A stretch of 64,000 nt of DNA from Xylona heveae TC161 (Eukaryota; Ascomycota; Xylonomycetes; Xylonales; Xylonaceae). Shown piece after piece: positions 46,168 through 59,300 of the stretch. Under the pieces are notes generated by a model. The model searched no databases, had not been told where the DNA came from, and worked only from the letters and a program-made list of their open reading frames with translations. The DNA is taken from the NCBI RefSeq assembly GCF_001619985.1, contig NW_017264197.1:620001-684000 (forward strand), in the 5' to 3' direction. The position numbers and the translations under genes are program-made. The stretch's first letter is position 1. Each line of letters opens with the position of its first letter.

Positions 46168-48624
46168 ATGGCCCCGACTGCGGCTCCTCCGCCTCTCCCG
46201 GGCAAGAAGCGCCGTATTGGTATGATGACCAGCGGTGGTGATGCCCCCGGTATGAATGGTGCTGTTCGGGCTGTTGTCCGCATGGCCATCCACAAGGGCT
46301 GCGAGGCCTTTGCTGTTTACGAAGGTTACGAAGGTTTGGTTCAGGGAGGTGACTACATTCGTAAGATGGAGTGGGAGGATGTCCGAGGCTTCCTTTCTGA
46401 GGGTGGTACCCTCATTGGCACTGCTCGTTGCATGTCCTTTATGCAGCGACCCGGTCGGCTTCAGGCCGCCAAGAACTTGATCACCAAGGGCATTGATGCT
46501 CTCATCATTTGCGGTGGTGATGGCAGTTTGACTGGTGCTGACCTCTTCCGGAGCGAGTGGCCCAGCCTGCTCGAGGAATTGGTCCAGAAGAACGAGTTGA
46601 CCACCGAGCAGGTTGAGCCTTTCCGTCACCTCAACATTGTCGGCATGGTCGGTTCCATCGACAATGACATGTCCTCTACCGATGCCACCATTGGTGCTTA
46701 CTCTTCGCTCGCCCGTATCTGCCAGGCCGTCGACTTCATTGACGCGACTGCCTTCTCTCACTCCCGTGCTTTCGTCGTCGAGGTCATGGGCCGTCACTGT
46801 GGATGGCTCGCCTTGATGGCCGGTATCAGTACCGGCGCCGATTTCATCTTTATTCCTGAAAACCCTCCCGAGGACGGCTGGGAACAGGAGATGTGCAAGA
46901 TCGTCTCCAAGGTAAGTCTATTTGACACCTTTTGTCCGATGATGATGATGATGATGAAATGCTCACCTGAAACGATAGCACCGTGCTCTCGGAAAGCGAA
47001 AGACCATTGTCATTGTGGCTGAGGGTGCTCAAGATCGGCACCTCAACAAGATCAGCTGCTCCAAGGTCAAGGATCTCTTGGCGAATGACCTTGGTCTCGA
47101 TACCCGTGTCACCACCCTCGGCCACGTTCAGCGTGGTGGCCCTGCCTGCGCCTATGACCGTACTCTGGCTACCTTGCAAGGTGTTGAGGCTGTCGAAGCC
47201 GTTTTGGACGCCGGCCCGGAGACGCCAACTCCTGTCATTTCCATTATCGAAAACAAGATTTGCCGCCAGCCTCTGATGGAGGCTGTGAAGCTTACTAAAT
47301 CAGTCGCCGAGGCCATTCAAGCGAAGGACTTTGTCAAGGCCATTGGACTCCGAGATGCCGAGTTCAAGGAATATCACACGGCTTACGTGACAACTACGGC
47401 TGCAGATCAGCCCCATCTCCTTCTCCCTGAGAACAAGGTAAATTATTACCCGTTATATCAATGCTGGATGGCAAAGAATTCTTGCGCTAACAAATAACCC
47501 TTTAGCGGAAGCGCATTGCCATCATTCACGTTGGTGCCCCCGCCGGTGGCATGAACCCCGCAACCCGTGCCGCTGCCGCCTACTGTTTGGCTCGTGGCCA
47601 CAAGCCGATTGCTATTTCCAACGGCTTCCCCGGTCTTTGCCGCCACCACGATGACAAGCCCATTGGCTCCGTGCAGGAACTGAAATGGCTCGACGTTGAG
47701 GGCTGGGCCAGCCGTGGCGGTTCCGAGATTGGTACCAACCGTGGCCTTCCCTCTGCGGACATGGCCAAGACTGCTGAGTGCTTTGAGAAGTATCAGTTTG
47801 ACGGTCTCTTTGTCATTGGTGGTTTCGAGGCATTCACTGCAGTTTCTGAGCTGAGAAAGGCTCGCGAGCAGTACAAGGCCTTCCGCATTCCCATCGTCAC
47901 TCTGCCCGCCACTGTCAGCAACAACGTCCCTGGAACCGAGTACTCTCTTGGTAACGATACCTGCTTGAACGCTCTCATCGATTACTGTGATGCTATCCGG
48001 CAGTCTGCCTCTTCGTCTCGTCGTCGTGTCTTCGTTGTTGAAACGCAAGGTGGTCGCTCCGGCTTCGTTGCAACCGTCGGTGGTCTTTCAGTCGGCGCCG
48101 CCGCCGTCTACACACCCGAGGAGGGTATCAATCTCAAGATGCTTGAGCTGGACATTGACCACCTTCGGGATCAATTTGCCAAGGATCGCGGTCAAAACCG
48201 TGCTGGAAAGCTGATCCTCCGCAACGAGCGCGCCTCGGACGTGTATACGACCGAGATCATTGCAAACATCATCAAGGAGGAGTCCAATGGCCGCTTTGAC
48301 TCGCGATTCGCGGTACCGGGACACGTTCAGCAGGGTGGTATCCCGTCACCCATGGACCGTGTACGTGCTGTCCGCCTGGCTGTCAAGTGCATGCAGTACC
48401 TTGAGGATTACTCGCTCTCTGGTGATGATCTGGTGGCTGACCCTATGAGCGCCACTTTGATTGGTGTCAAGGGTGCGAACCTGGTGCTCTCGCCCATGAA
48501 GCAGCTGGAGGAGCACGAGACTGACTGGCCCGCTCGGAGACCTAAGAATGAATTCTGGCTTGGCCTCAAGGACATTGTGGATATTCTCAGTGGCCGTTAC
48601 AAGGTGCATCACCCCGAGGCCTAA
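46168..48624 (+). CDS. pfkA: ATP-dependent 6-phosphofructokinase
   Basis: Exons 46168-46911, 46979-47437 and 47506-48624 give 773 residues, the fungal double-length form. The N-terminal catalytic half has [50 protein letters not shown] and [11 protein letters not shown]; the C-terminal half repeats the fold with regulatory changes ([54 protein letters not shown]). The enzyme phosphorylates fructose 6-phosphate and is the main control step of glycolysis; the C-terminal half in fungi binds allosteric effectors such as fructose 2,6-bisphosphate. Introns are 67 and 68 bp; the first contains a GAT6 microsatellite at 46938-46956. Strong codon bias and the CT-rich leader suggest high expression. Confidence 0.97.
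46938..46956. repeat. GAT microsatellite inside pfkA intron 1
   Basis: Six GAT triplets lie within the 67-bp first intron of pfkA, between donor and branch region. Length variation there would change intron size without altering the protein. Confidence 0.85.
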
Positions 48625-49086
48625 GCAGTGGTTGTCCGAATTCTTGTAAACCTATTCCCCTCTGAAAGATGTTCATTAGATAGCTATTTTCTTCTTCTTT
48701 ATTATTTTGAGTAGTCATGATGATGACGCGAACCGTCTTATGCTTATGAATTGATGTATGACGTTGGACGGAAAATATATTTCTTTTATTCATACATTTA
48801 TTCTTCTTTGGTTCCTTTTTAATCCAGATAGGAAAATGCGTACAAACATCTACAACCTTGATATATTTTTCTATTCCATAGGCAAATGGTCGTGAAAATG
48901 CGTGGTCATGAATTGTTTGCATCAAAATGGTCCGTTCGACCGAAAGTGCCAAATGCGAGAGAATGACGTCGCCAAAACAACCGTAGCAGATAATAGCACC
49001 ACTCAAGAGCTCAAGCACTCCGTCCGGCATATTACTGCGAGATCAATTCATTGCCATCAAGGCTAATTGTAATAAAACTTTCCAGC
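48625..49086. promoter_or_regulatory. Intergenic region between pfkA and etr1
   Basis: This 462-bp region holds the AT-rich pfkA 3' end and the etr1 promoter. No recognisable element other than T-rich tracts at about 48,685-48,820. Confidence 0.4.
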
Positions 49087-50498
49087 ATGTCTCCCACCGC
49101 CGCTGGACCGGCTCTCTCAGGGCGACTCTTCGCAACTACATGCCGCAATTGCCGATTCCAATTATCCTCATCCGCGATTAAACGTGCCGAGATCTCGCCC
49201 AGCAAGAACGGGATTGCAAGCCGAAGATATATCTCTGCACCCTATGGATACACACAAGCCAAGGCGCTGGTATATTCGAAATACGGTGAACCCAAAGATG
49301 TTCTAAGGTATGTCTTCTCAAACACGCTTTGTTCTACCTTCTCGCGGATTCACAGATTAGAGAGCTACAACTTGTTCAAACGCCCTCACAATTTCCAGTC
49401 CTAATCCTCCGTCGGGAGTTTTTTCTTCTTCTTCTCTTTACCTACTGACGAATTGCCATCCCTATATAAAACAGTCTGCACAGCCATTCCATTTCTCCCG
49501 CCTACTCCAACCAAGTCACCATCCGCTTCCTCGCGTCGCCCATCAACCCCGCAGACATCAACCAAATCCAGGGCGTGTACCCGTCCAAGCCCGCCCTGTC
49601 ACAGGCCATCGGCACCGCGGTCCCGTCCGCCGTCGGAGGCAATGAAGGCGTCGCCGAAGTCGTCGCGGCCGGGTCGGGCGTCAAATCCGTGCGGCGCGGC
49701 GACTGGGTGATCATGAAAAAGACCGGGTTCGGGACATGGCGGACACACGCGCAGACCGACGAGGCGAACCTGTTCAAGATCGAAGACAAGCAGGACCTGA
49801 CCCCCTTGCAAGCCGGCACGGTCTCTGTCAACCCGTGCACCGCGTACCGCATGCTCAAGGACTTTGTGCCCCTGCAGCCGGGGGACTGGTTCATCCAGAA
49901 CGGCGCCAACAGCGGCGTCGGGCGCGCGGCGATCCAGCTCGGCCGCTCGTGGGGGCTCAAGAGCATCAACGTGATCCGGGACCGGCCTGGTGGCGGCGTC
50001 GAGCAGATGAAGCAGGATCTCCTCGACCTGGGCGCGGACCAGGTCGTGACGGATACAGAGCTCATGGAGCGGGGGTTCAGTGACCGCGTCAAAGAGTGGA
50101 CGAATGCCGGGCGCGAGAAGCTTGGGCTGGGGCTTAACTGTGTGGGAGGCAAGAATGCCACGGCCGTGGCGAAAGTCTTGTCCCCCGGTGCGCATCTCGT
50201 CACGTATGGCGCCATGTCGAAACAGCCGGTCCAGCTCCCCACGGGCTTGCTCATTTTCAAGAATATCTCGTTTGATGGCTTCTGGGTCAGCAAGTGGAGC
50301 GATGCCCACCCGGACGAAAAGTACAAGACGGTCCAGGATATCCTGCACCTCACGCGCACCGGACAGTTCAAGGATGTGCCCTTCCAGGAAGTCAACTGGG
50401 ATTGGGATACCCCGTTGGATACCCTCAAGGAGGCGGTCCAAGGGACGCTTGAGGGGTTCCGGCAGGGTAAAGGTGTGTTTGTCTTTGGCGAGACGTAA
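49087..50498 (+). CDS. etr1: Mitochondrial trans-2-enoyl-CoA/ACP reductase
   Basis: Exons 49087-49307 and 49475-50498 give 414 residues. The first 45 residues are basic and Ser/Arg/Ala-rich with no acidic cluster (SGRLFATTCRNCRFQLSSSA), a likely presequence. The body is an MDR-type reductase: ALVYSKYGEPKDVL, SPINPADINQIQGVYP, AVGGNEGVAEVV, the dinucleotide-binding IQNGANSGVGRAAIQLGRSW and GLGLNCVGGKNAT, ending GKGVFVFGET. Etr1/MECR performs the last step of mitochondrial fatty acid synthesis, which supplies octanoate for lipoic acid and hence for pyruvate dehydrogenase. Splicing of the 167-bp intron gives VLSLHSHSISPAYS at the junction. The second exon is far richer in G and C, particularly at third codon positions, than neighbouring genes, and therefore has long accidental antisense frames. 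Confidence 0.94.
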
Positions 50499-51301
50499 AG
50501 AATAAAAGCGTAGAAGCCTGGCGGAAAGGGCGGGAAGGGCGAGTCTGAGATGAGCATATACCAGTTGCAGATAAATTACGGAAGCAGTTTCGGTCTTTCA
50601 AAGGGGTTAATGTCATCAGCTAAACATGTCATTACGTTAAGCACAATATCAACAGAAGTATAAACACAAATATGGGACTGATGATACGGCAAAACATGTG
50701 GTGACGTTTAATAAGTGACTTGGCTGCGTCGCGAAGGATTCGCAGACATAAAGGAAGAAGATTTGTCATTAAATCGATATAATCATAACTAGGTCACATA
50801 ACATCTGAGTGTTTGAGATGTGACAGCTAAAAATGAAATAACAACCATGCACCTAGACATTAAGATATCCCCATACCAAGTCAGGAAGATTAAGTCGTAG
50901 AAGTGAAACGAAGTCGTAGGATTGAAACAAATAAAGAAACCAAAAGCATTATTCCAGTCAATTGAGGTTTGAACGTATTTGGGGTCTAGATCAGATCAGA
51001 AATTTGGGGTATCAATAACGCCAGTGGTCCGCTTTGTTTTTTCCTCTTTCCTTTTGTACCTTTTTTTTTCTTTCTCTTTTGTTTTTCCTCTTCTCCGTCA
51101 GAGCCGTTTGTCCGGCGCCTTGAATATGTTTTGGTGTGGTCAAAGGCGTGCGTTCTGCAAGGAATGCTTGGGACCATTTCTCTGCCGATCTGCATCCTTC
51201 GTACCTTCCGAAGTGAGGCTCCGGTTGTGCGGTATTCAAGGAGGTGCGTGACAATAAATATTTGGAGGAACAGACATGAAGAAGCGAGTTCAAGTACCGA
51301 G
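50499..51301. other. Convergent 3' intergenic region
   Basis: This 803-bp region lies between etr1 (+) and the Ser-rich gene (-). AT content is higher at 50,600-50,960, followed by a T/C-rich tract at 51,035-51,100. Open frames here lack any coding support. Confidence 0.45.
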
Positions 51302-52159
51302 CTATTTGATATCCTTGAACAGATCATCTGCGCTCAAACTTCCACCGTCGAGCGTTGCGTCGAGCGAAGGCAGCGTGGGCGGTGGCGTTGCGGGTCGTCT
51401 CTGTGCTGCGTGCGTGCTCTGGACATTGCGTGCGGCCTCGCCGAGCGGTTTTCTCGGGACAGAGTATGAGGTAGGTGAGTCCGGTGTTGTAGGGGTATTC
51501 TTCGATGCGGGCGACGAGGTGGGCTGGTTCTTGGACTCGTGATGGTCTGACGACGATGAAAGTATATGTCCCCAGGACGCCGACTTTCGGCGGAACCAGT
51601 TTCCGCTCTTGCGCTTCGATATTGTCGACGGCGGCTGCAGCAGCGTCGACGAGCCATTGGACGAGGACGCTACGCTGGGCGCTTTCATAGCCAAATTGTT
51701 CCTGCCGGGTTGGGGCGAGGGAGTAGATGTAGTAGCACTAGTGTTCTTTCCGGCTCCAGCTTCGTCCTTGGGATTGGTGTAGGCACCATTGAGCGAGCCA
51801 AGAGACAAGAGTTTGCGGACTGACGGCGAAGAAGACGAAGTCGGTGATGACGACGAAGGGGCGGCGGAGAGCGACGTCAATGGCCTTGATGATCCGGATT
51901 TGGCGGTCAAGTTTGCTTCATTGCTCGATCTCCCGTCATGCAATTGACCTGGTGATTGCGGCGTCGCAGGGGAAGACTCGGGAGGTGGAATATCGGTCCC
52001 AGCAGTTAAAGAATAGTCAACTGGTTGTATGCTCGGGAGCTTATAGTTGTTTCCAGCGCCTGGCGAGCTTGTGGAGCTCCTGCCGGTGGCTGCAGAAGGC
52101 GGCGCAGGTGCGGAAAATACTAGCCGCGACTGGCGCTTTTCCTGCGGTGATGATGCCAT
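51302..52159 (-). CDS. Ser/Pro-rich protein of unknown function
   Basis: A single exon gives 285 residues from MASSPQEKRQSRLVFSAP to DDLFKDIK. It is very rich in Ser, Pro, Thr and Ala and predicted disordered. A basic patch SKRKSGNWFRRKSASWG in the middle and the last 16 residues LDGGSLSADDLFKDIK look like short conserved islands, the former with RxxS phosphorylation-type sites. There is no signal peptide or membrane segment. I do not recognise a named family. The long uninterrupted frame, the low-complexity but consistent composition and a conserved-looking C terminus favour a real gene; the antisense strand also has shorter frames, which I take as shadows. Confidence 0.65.
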   Translation of the reverse strand: MASSPQEKRQSRLVFSAPAPPSAATGRSSTSSPGAGNNYKLPSIQPVDYSLTAGTDIPPPESSPATPQSPGQLHDGRSSNEANLTAKSGSSRPLTSLSAAPSSSSPTSSSSPSVRKLLSLGSLNGAYTNPKDEAGAGKNTSATTSTPSPQPGRNNLAMKAPSVASSSNGSSTLLQPPSTISKRKSGNWFRRKSASWGHILSSSSDHHESKNQPTSSPASKNTPTTPDSPTSYSVPRKPLGEAARNVQSTHAAQRRPATPPPTLPSLDATLDGGSLSADDLFKDIK

Positions 52160-53345
52160 TGCTGATGCAACAGTCTCGTATCAAATGTGATGGGGGGGTT
52201 TGCGGCCAAGCTTTTTTTGGGGCCCTAGAAAGGTTGTGGTTCTTGCTTCGACGAACTAAGAAGCAAGGGGTGCAGCTTGACGGCGATAATTTATCGGCTC
52301 GTAAAATGGTGAGCTGCACGTACGTGTAGTGGTATCGGGGGTAGTAAGGGGTCAGTAAGAGGACTAGCCAATGCTTTTGACGTCAGGTACGTGATCAGGC
52401 CAAAAGTTCCGAGATGTGTCTCGTGCGGCCCTTTACTCCAGATGCTAGACTGAGGAGCTGTTTTCTTGCAAACCGGTCGGCGCAGTTGAATAAGATTGAA
52501 GTGTGACGACGGCGACAAATCGAGCGTCGTCTCTTCTGGCCTAGATTGTAAAATATCTGCTCCTGCAGCTAGTGGTGATGACCAAAGATTCCCGCAATGA
52601 ACGAGTGACGCAAGCACGAGAAGAGAGGAGAGGCGGTGAGAATGGCGGTAGAGAGGTTGATGCTTGTCCAGTGCAGGTTAAGATTTTGAATGAATCTTCT
52701 TTACTTCGCCAATGCAGCACAATTACCACAAATAATAATACAGGAATGCATAAAATCGGAGAATAAATTGCTTTCACAGTCACTTCTAACTGAAGTCCAA
52801 CTCGTTTGCTCGTGCAATGCCGAGTGCGTAACCACGCTGCAAATGAAGTAATCCAGTTTCCCAGAACAGCTAGCTATCTACGCCACGTGTTTCTCCAGCG
52901 CCAGATCCAATTACCGGAAGAGAGAGATTCTGGACATAACACATCTATTCCATAATTTGTTGCAAATGTGTGCATAAATTTACCTTGAATTTTTCTGTAT
53001 GGCCAATTTGGAAAAGGGGTAATGTAGTACGGCATACGGTAACTTATGCAGGGGTCCCGGATTTAGTCAGCTGCTCAAAGCAAGCCACGAGGGTCTGTGC
53101 TGAGCTCGTGGCTTCACAACATGCAAAACAGTGCGCACAGGCTTCACCTAGGGCAACAATCGTGATGATGATGTTGCCATTATCAGATGGACTCAATAAT
53201 ACTTATAATCAAATAATAATAATAACAACAATACAAGGCTGATTTGGTCGTTAAATCCACATCTAGTCATAACTTTTATCAATCTACTTCGTAAAAACCC
53301 CAACATTCGTCATGACAGCGAATACCACACAGCATAAATGCGATT
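52160..53345. other. Intergenic region between mec1 3' end and the Ser-rich gene
   Basis: This 1.2-kb stretch precedes the Ser-rich gene (promoter, with a G-rich run at about 52,190) and follows the mec1 stop codon. A-rich, trinucleotide-like AAT/ATA clusters occur at about 53,205-53,235. No gene is supported. Confidence 0.4.
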
Positions 53346-56300
53346 CTAGAAGAATGGTATCCAGCCAATATACATGGCAGCAAGCTTACTCGGATCTGTT
53401 GCTTGCTGGATAAGCGCATCGACATGGCCTTCGATCGATAAAGGCACTGTTTGATCCATAAAGAGACCCCTGACCTTACTTCGCACCGAGTCTAACACCT
53501 CTTGTGGCGTTTCAGGGACCTTGATATTAGATCTCTTCTGCTCCGGGAGTTAGCACTGCAAATCCACAAGCATCAACCACTGGACTAATCTTTACCTTCT
53601 TTCCAATAAAATCCGTAGTAGGATCATGAAGGAATGTCTCCAGAATGGTCATCAAGGTATCCTGATGCTGTCGAAGTACTCCCATGGTCAATTCGCAGGA
53701 TTTACGAAAAGGTCCTACCCGAGTCAGCCATTAAGTTTCTTGAAAAAACCAAGAGATGGCCTTATCTTACCCTCGTAGCCGTAGGCGCCGAAAGCGTCAA
53801 TCATATTGTGCGTCAGCCTGAACGGGACCAATTCCGGCTTCTCAAAAGTCAAACCCTATCGCATGTGAGCCCAAGTCTAAGGGAATTATATTCACAGAGA
53901 AAGAGAAAGAACCCTGATTGAAATACTGCTTACCTTGTCGAATAGACAATTGAAATCCACATGAAAAGTGCCGCCGTTTCCTTCAAACAGTATATTTTCT
54001 CCGTGACGATCGCCAAGGCTGGCTGAAATGAGCTTAAAGTCTCTTTCACAAATCACCCTATCGAACTTACCCGAGGACATATCCAACAATAGACATGACA
54101 GCACAAGACCGAGTATATCTCAACCTGGCTGCGAACCACGCATCGGTTTCGGGAAACATGCCTACAAACCACTCGTGGAATACAGACGGAAAACTAGCGT
54201 TGTTAGCATGCGAATGCGCCTGAAAGAGAAATACAGTGCTAACCTTGGAAGTATCTTATCCGTAAAAATGGAGACATCGCTGCAGGCATCATCCAGAAGT
54301 TTGCGCAGTTCAACATACTAAATATGGCGCACGAAAGTCAGCTCCTACTTCCTAATACGGAAGGGTCGAAGGTGAAAGCAACAGACATTAACGACGACGT
54401 TTTTTTGTCTGTATATTTTTAGAATGATGTCTCGAAAGGCTTTCAGGTTGTCAATCCATTGAATAAGGCCGCACTCCTCATTTAACGGTGTCACTGCATA
54501 TGTTTTGATGTCTGAAGAGAAAAAAAAAAGAAAATCAATGTCAGCAAAGGAAACTTTGGCTTGATCTTGAGCAAGGGAAAACCTTACAAAGGCGTCGTTT
54601 GCTTGCTTCAGCGTCCTTTTTGAGCGCTCGATTGATCATGCTATCGAATTCCATGAGTCTTTGATCCTTCCTCAAGTCATCCTTGGGTTTGCAAAGCAAG
54701 CCATATACACGACCATCGGATCCTTTGACTGATAATTTGCGCGGCCTTTGAAGGGAGTTGAGGATAAGGACATCATCCAAAAAGGCTGTAGTTCGTCAAC
54801 TATGAATGGAGGAATGGGACAAGTGGGAAAACCAACCATGGACAGTAACAGTGTCCCTTGAAAAGGCCCGATGACTTTTTATATTTGCATTTTCCGTCAT
54901 TGTTGGAAGGCTCGCCGATAGCGCGCTTTCAATTGGCATAACCAACTGGCAAGGAACGACTTTGTGAGAAAATCCTAGATCCCTTGAAAGACTGACGTTT
55001 GGTACTTTAGCTTCGACCGCTGCTTCGCATACGTTCAGGAGTTGTTCAGAAAGCTTTTGCCCTTGATTGACCAGCTTCCTGGGGTCGATAGCCGCAGGAT
55101 CCACCTTTTTCTTCGGGTATTCCTAGAACACAGCTTAGCATCTTGCTGGCCATCGACACGAGGGAGGGGGGCTGAATAAAGTGTGAATATCCATCCATAC
55201 CTTTATTCGATTTATGCAGACAAGGCCTCTTGACGCCCGTTCCCGTGATGACGACTTGACCACGGCAAGAACAGTCCAGAGGGCTTGTTGCGGGTGTGCA
55301 ATGACGACTTTCACGATAATATTTACAAGGATCCCATATACCTCAGAATGTGGATGGCAAATTCGGCTCACCAATTGGGAGAGGGCAGTATAAAACTATA
55401 AAAAAAAATGGTGTCAGAGAATCAGTCTAAACATCATCGCAGGGCCAAGCTCGTTTACCTCATATGCTGGAAGTCTTCCAACGAATTTTTCGACTTGCAG
55501 GTTTAATTGCTTGAGGATTTCCCTGCGATGCTTTTGCATTTGTCGATCGAATTTTCTGCAGGTACTGTAAGCAAAAAGGAATGCTCGAATTGAGGACATT
55601 GAGGAGCATACTCATCAATATCGAGGGATATCGGCTCGTCAACCCGCGATCCCGTATCCAGCCATAGTGTCAAAAGCTTTGGCATCGTCTGAAAGATATA
55701 TTTCGCCCCAAATTGCAAAGATCGCAAAAAATTCTCCACTACAAGTTTCGCAGTTTCTCCACTTAAGCTGTCGGATATTTAGCTAAAGCTGCATGATGGG
55801 CGCTTGGGGGAGTGCATACTAGGAAACACCTTGCTTGGATATTGGCAGCGCTGCTTCAGACTCCAGGAGCTTGTTATAATGTTTGCCCAGCTGGTAATGA
55901 ACCTTTTCCCATCTAGAATGCTAGGTCAGTATCTATGAAAATGGAATCTATGAAAAATTGCTCACCTAGGGTAGGCATCAGCGGCTTTCCAGTATTTCTT
56001 CGCCAATTCGGGGGACGGCGTTTGACCTGCAGTATCATGCCATTTTGCAAGCAAAAGATATGCCTGCTTCTGTCAGCAAATGAATACTAACAGCAGGGCT
56101 TATGATCGGGCTCAGGCTCACTCTCGCACTCAAGAGATTTTGATGACGGCCCCTTTCGCCGCTATAAGCGTTATTTGGATGCTCAACTAGCGATTTCCCC
56201 TTAGGAGTGAAGGCATTGGCCGCGATTGCACCCTCAAGGTTCTGAATGGCTTTTCGACGATGTCCTTCTTTCCAGAGAAGCCGGCAATGCTCAATGGTAG

Positions 56301-59300
56301 CCGAGCTGTCGCCCAGCTGAGATGCGCGAAGTACAGCATTGAAAGCCTGGTGTGTGAAATTGCCTTTACGGGCAAGTTTTGCGCTTTCCAGCCATTGAGA
56401 AGCCAAATCAAGGTTTGAGAATTTCAACCTGGGCTGTTAGTAATCTTTAATGATACTTCGAAAATTTGCACGTGGATACCTACATTGAAAGCTCCATTGT
56501 TGCCCGACGTATTCCAAGAAGATACTGCTTATCCAGGGAGAATGCACCCAGGACATCAAGTCGATGATTGAGGTTTTCCATGAGTACTTTGGTGTTCTTC
56601 TCTCCATGGGTCGATACCCCACTTATAGCTTCCAGCTCGGTGAGTACGTGGCATTTTAACATTATATCGTGACAAGACTGAAACGAGGAGATGGTTGCCT
56701 CTGACAGCTCGTGGCTAAGTTCTTCGCGGAATTCTTTAATGGTCGCAGTAAAATCTTCCATGTCTTGGCGGCGCAGAGCCAACAAGGCACGTCCCACGCC
56801 AGTGTTAAAAGTCTGCCTTGAGATTTGTGACTCCGACGACAGATACTTTCCTAATAGATCCCATCTACCTGTGACCCATGAAGCCTCAACAGCAAAAGGA
56901 AGTATGCGCGGGTTTGCAGATGACGGAATGTTGCTTCCTTCGACATGTTTTAGTAAGAAGTCTAGCCTTTGTTAGTCTTCATTCTAGTATTTTGAGGGGA
57001 CGAGCACCTACCATGCCGACCTGATTCTTTCAAACAGGACAGTAATCCAAGCTGGACTTCAATATTATTCGGCTGTTCGCTCAATAACGCTTCATACCAG
57101 CTTTGGGCGGCAGTCCATCTCCCAGCTTTGCGATGTTCCAAAATCTGCTGGTCAACATCAAGTACGGGAAGATGGGCCGAAATACCCTCGATACCGTCAG
57201 GCTCGTCTATTTGGGTATAGATGTCTTGAAGCTTTTCGAATAGGGGCTCTAATCTCCGCTCTTCCGAATTGGTACCCAACTTTTCTCGTTCTTGGCGAAT
57301 GTATTGCTCCCAGTAAAATAGAGCGCGGGTGAAGGACCGGCAGTCTATTGCTCGACGAGAGACGATTTCGACTGGAACTTCAGACAAAATCCGTTCAACG
57401 CTTCGAACCTGTGCCATGCCAACTTCGTCCTCGAAATCAGATTGTCGGCCTGTTCTCATGAGCGTGTACTTTGAATTTGAGATCTGTTTTTTCTTTTCCT
57501 GAACCCATCTCGAGAAGTAATCGAGTACACGAAAAACGCTCTAATGAACAGTTATATATGATGGATCCTCAAGCTATAGAAATATCATTACTCACCTCAC
57601 TGCAATATTTCAAATGCTCTTCCTCAGATCTAGTGGTGGCGCCTTTAGGAAGGGAATAGCCCAATACAACATGAAACTCAGAGCTGATGTCCTTTATCTG
57701 TCGCTCCGTACCACTGATGACGACGTTCAGTGCAGCAAATGGGAGCAGGAAGTTCGCAATGGACAAGTCTTGCGCACGAATGATTCGGCTGCATACAGAA
57801 AACATTTTCCGCGCGTTCTCACCGTTGCTCTTGTGTAAGAGATCTAATACAAATTCCCTCAGCCAAGCACCATGGCTATGCTTTCGTGTATATATCGGAT
57901 ATCTTCGTTCAGGATTTGCTGGTGCGGGCGTCAAAACATATCTTGACGTCAAAAAAGGTGTGAGAGTATCTTGCACGGATTGTGGTAATGAGGTCCATCT
58001 CCTCCAATTAGAGTGAGACTGTGTATCGTGAGATCTGAACGTCACCGTTGAGTGTAACCCGCAAAAGTGAAGTAACTCTTGCATGGCATATGCGAGGAAG
58101 CCTTGCGCTTGCGTATTGGTTGCTGACAGGAAAGCCTTTACCAAAATTTCCTCCAAGAAAAAGAGGACAAATTCAACGGTTTCGTCGGCTGCTTCGAAAT
58201 TTGAGAGCACAAGAATGTCCCGTTTCTCCAGGGGAGCCTCAACTCGATTGGAATCTAAGCAACCGATCAAGCCAATACACTCTGCGCAGGTGCCAGCTAA
58301 TGACGGCAAGACTTTATTGAATCTTACGCATGCATTGAGGATCGAGCGCATTAGCTTGGCAACGACAGGATCCGGTTGCTCGCTCACTGCGGTTTCATGT
58401 AGAAACGTCGCGTTCTTCCGCAGGAAAGATACCAATTCCACTAAAGCTTGTGACACAACTGCCAAATTCTCACTCTGACACCGCTCACTGAAAGCTTGAA
58501 ATCTCTCGCCCAAATCCATCGTGGATTTAATCCGCTCTAGCTGAGTGTCGAATTCTGCTAATTCATGTATCGAGCTTAAAGCAGGTAGAGTTTCACCAAA
58601 ACGTTCGATTAGAGAATTATGGTGATCCAGAAGCGATTCCACTACTTCGTAGGCCCTTTGCCGCATGGGAGGGTTGAGCAAATTCCAATACTGGAGAATG
58701 ACAGAAAATGTTGGATCCAATAAGGATTTTATCTCCTGTTCGTCGAGGATCATAACCATCGTTGCCCATGTAGAAAATGCTTGATCTCTTAGATCATCTA
58801 CATCTAATGCTGATTGGAGGCACGCACAAATCTATTAACGATTAGCCAGAGAATGGATGGAGGACAAAGACACCGTGCGAACCTGAGGTAGAGCGTTTGC
58901 ACAATGGCTTTTGGAAATTCTGATCATTTCCTCTATAGCTTTGAGACATCGTCTTTTCTCCAGCGACGGCTGCCTTTCCTTAGCGTCGTTAATGATCTCT
59001 GAGAAGAGAGACATAATTCCCAAAACATATGTTTCAAAGAATGGGCCAAGGAAATTGGTTCTTTTCCCTTGGCTAGTTTGGCTGGGTTTTGAATGAACAA
59101 GCTTCGCAACAAGTTGAATCGCCTGGTGTATCTGCGAGTAGACAGCTGATCAGCTTAGTTGGGTCTCTTAATAGTTCAAAACACATACCTTAGGTCTGAC
59201 CGTATCATCTCCCTCGCCAGCCGCCCTCAACAGTTCATATGTGAGCGTTATGGGGTCTGAGGCAACAATGTCCATAAAATCGGCCCCTTGAAGATCAGGT

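Noticed and set aside
46156-46797. 213-codon antisense frame over pfkA
   Set aside because: Shadow of a highly biased coding sequence; no motif on the antisense strand.
49502-50557. Antisense open frames of 351 and 280 codons over etr1 exon 2
   Set aside because: They mirror the GC-rich codon pattern of the sense gene, have no domains, and the sense strand encodes a complete Etr1.
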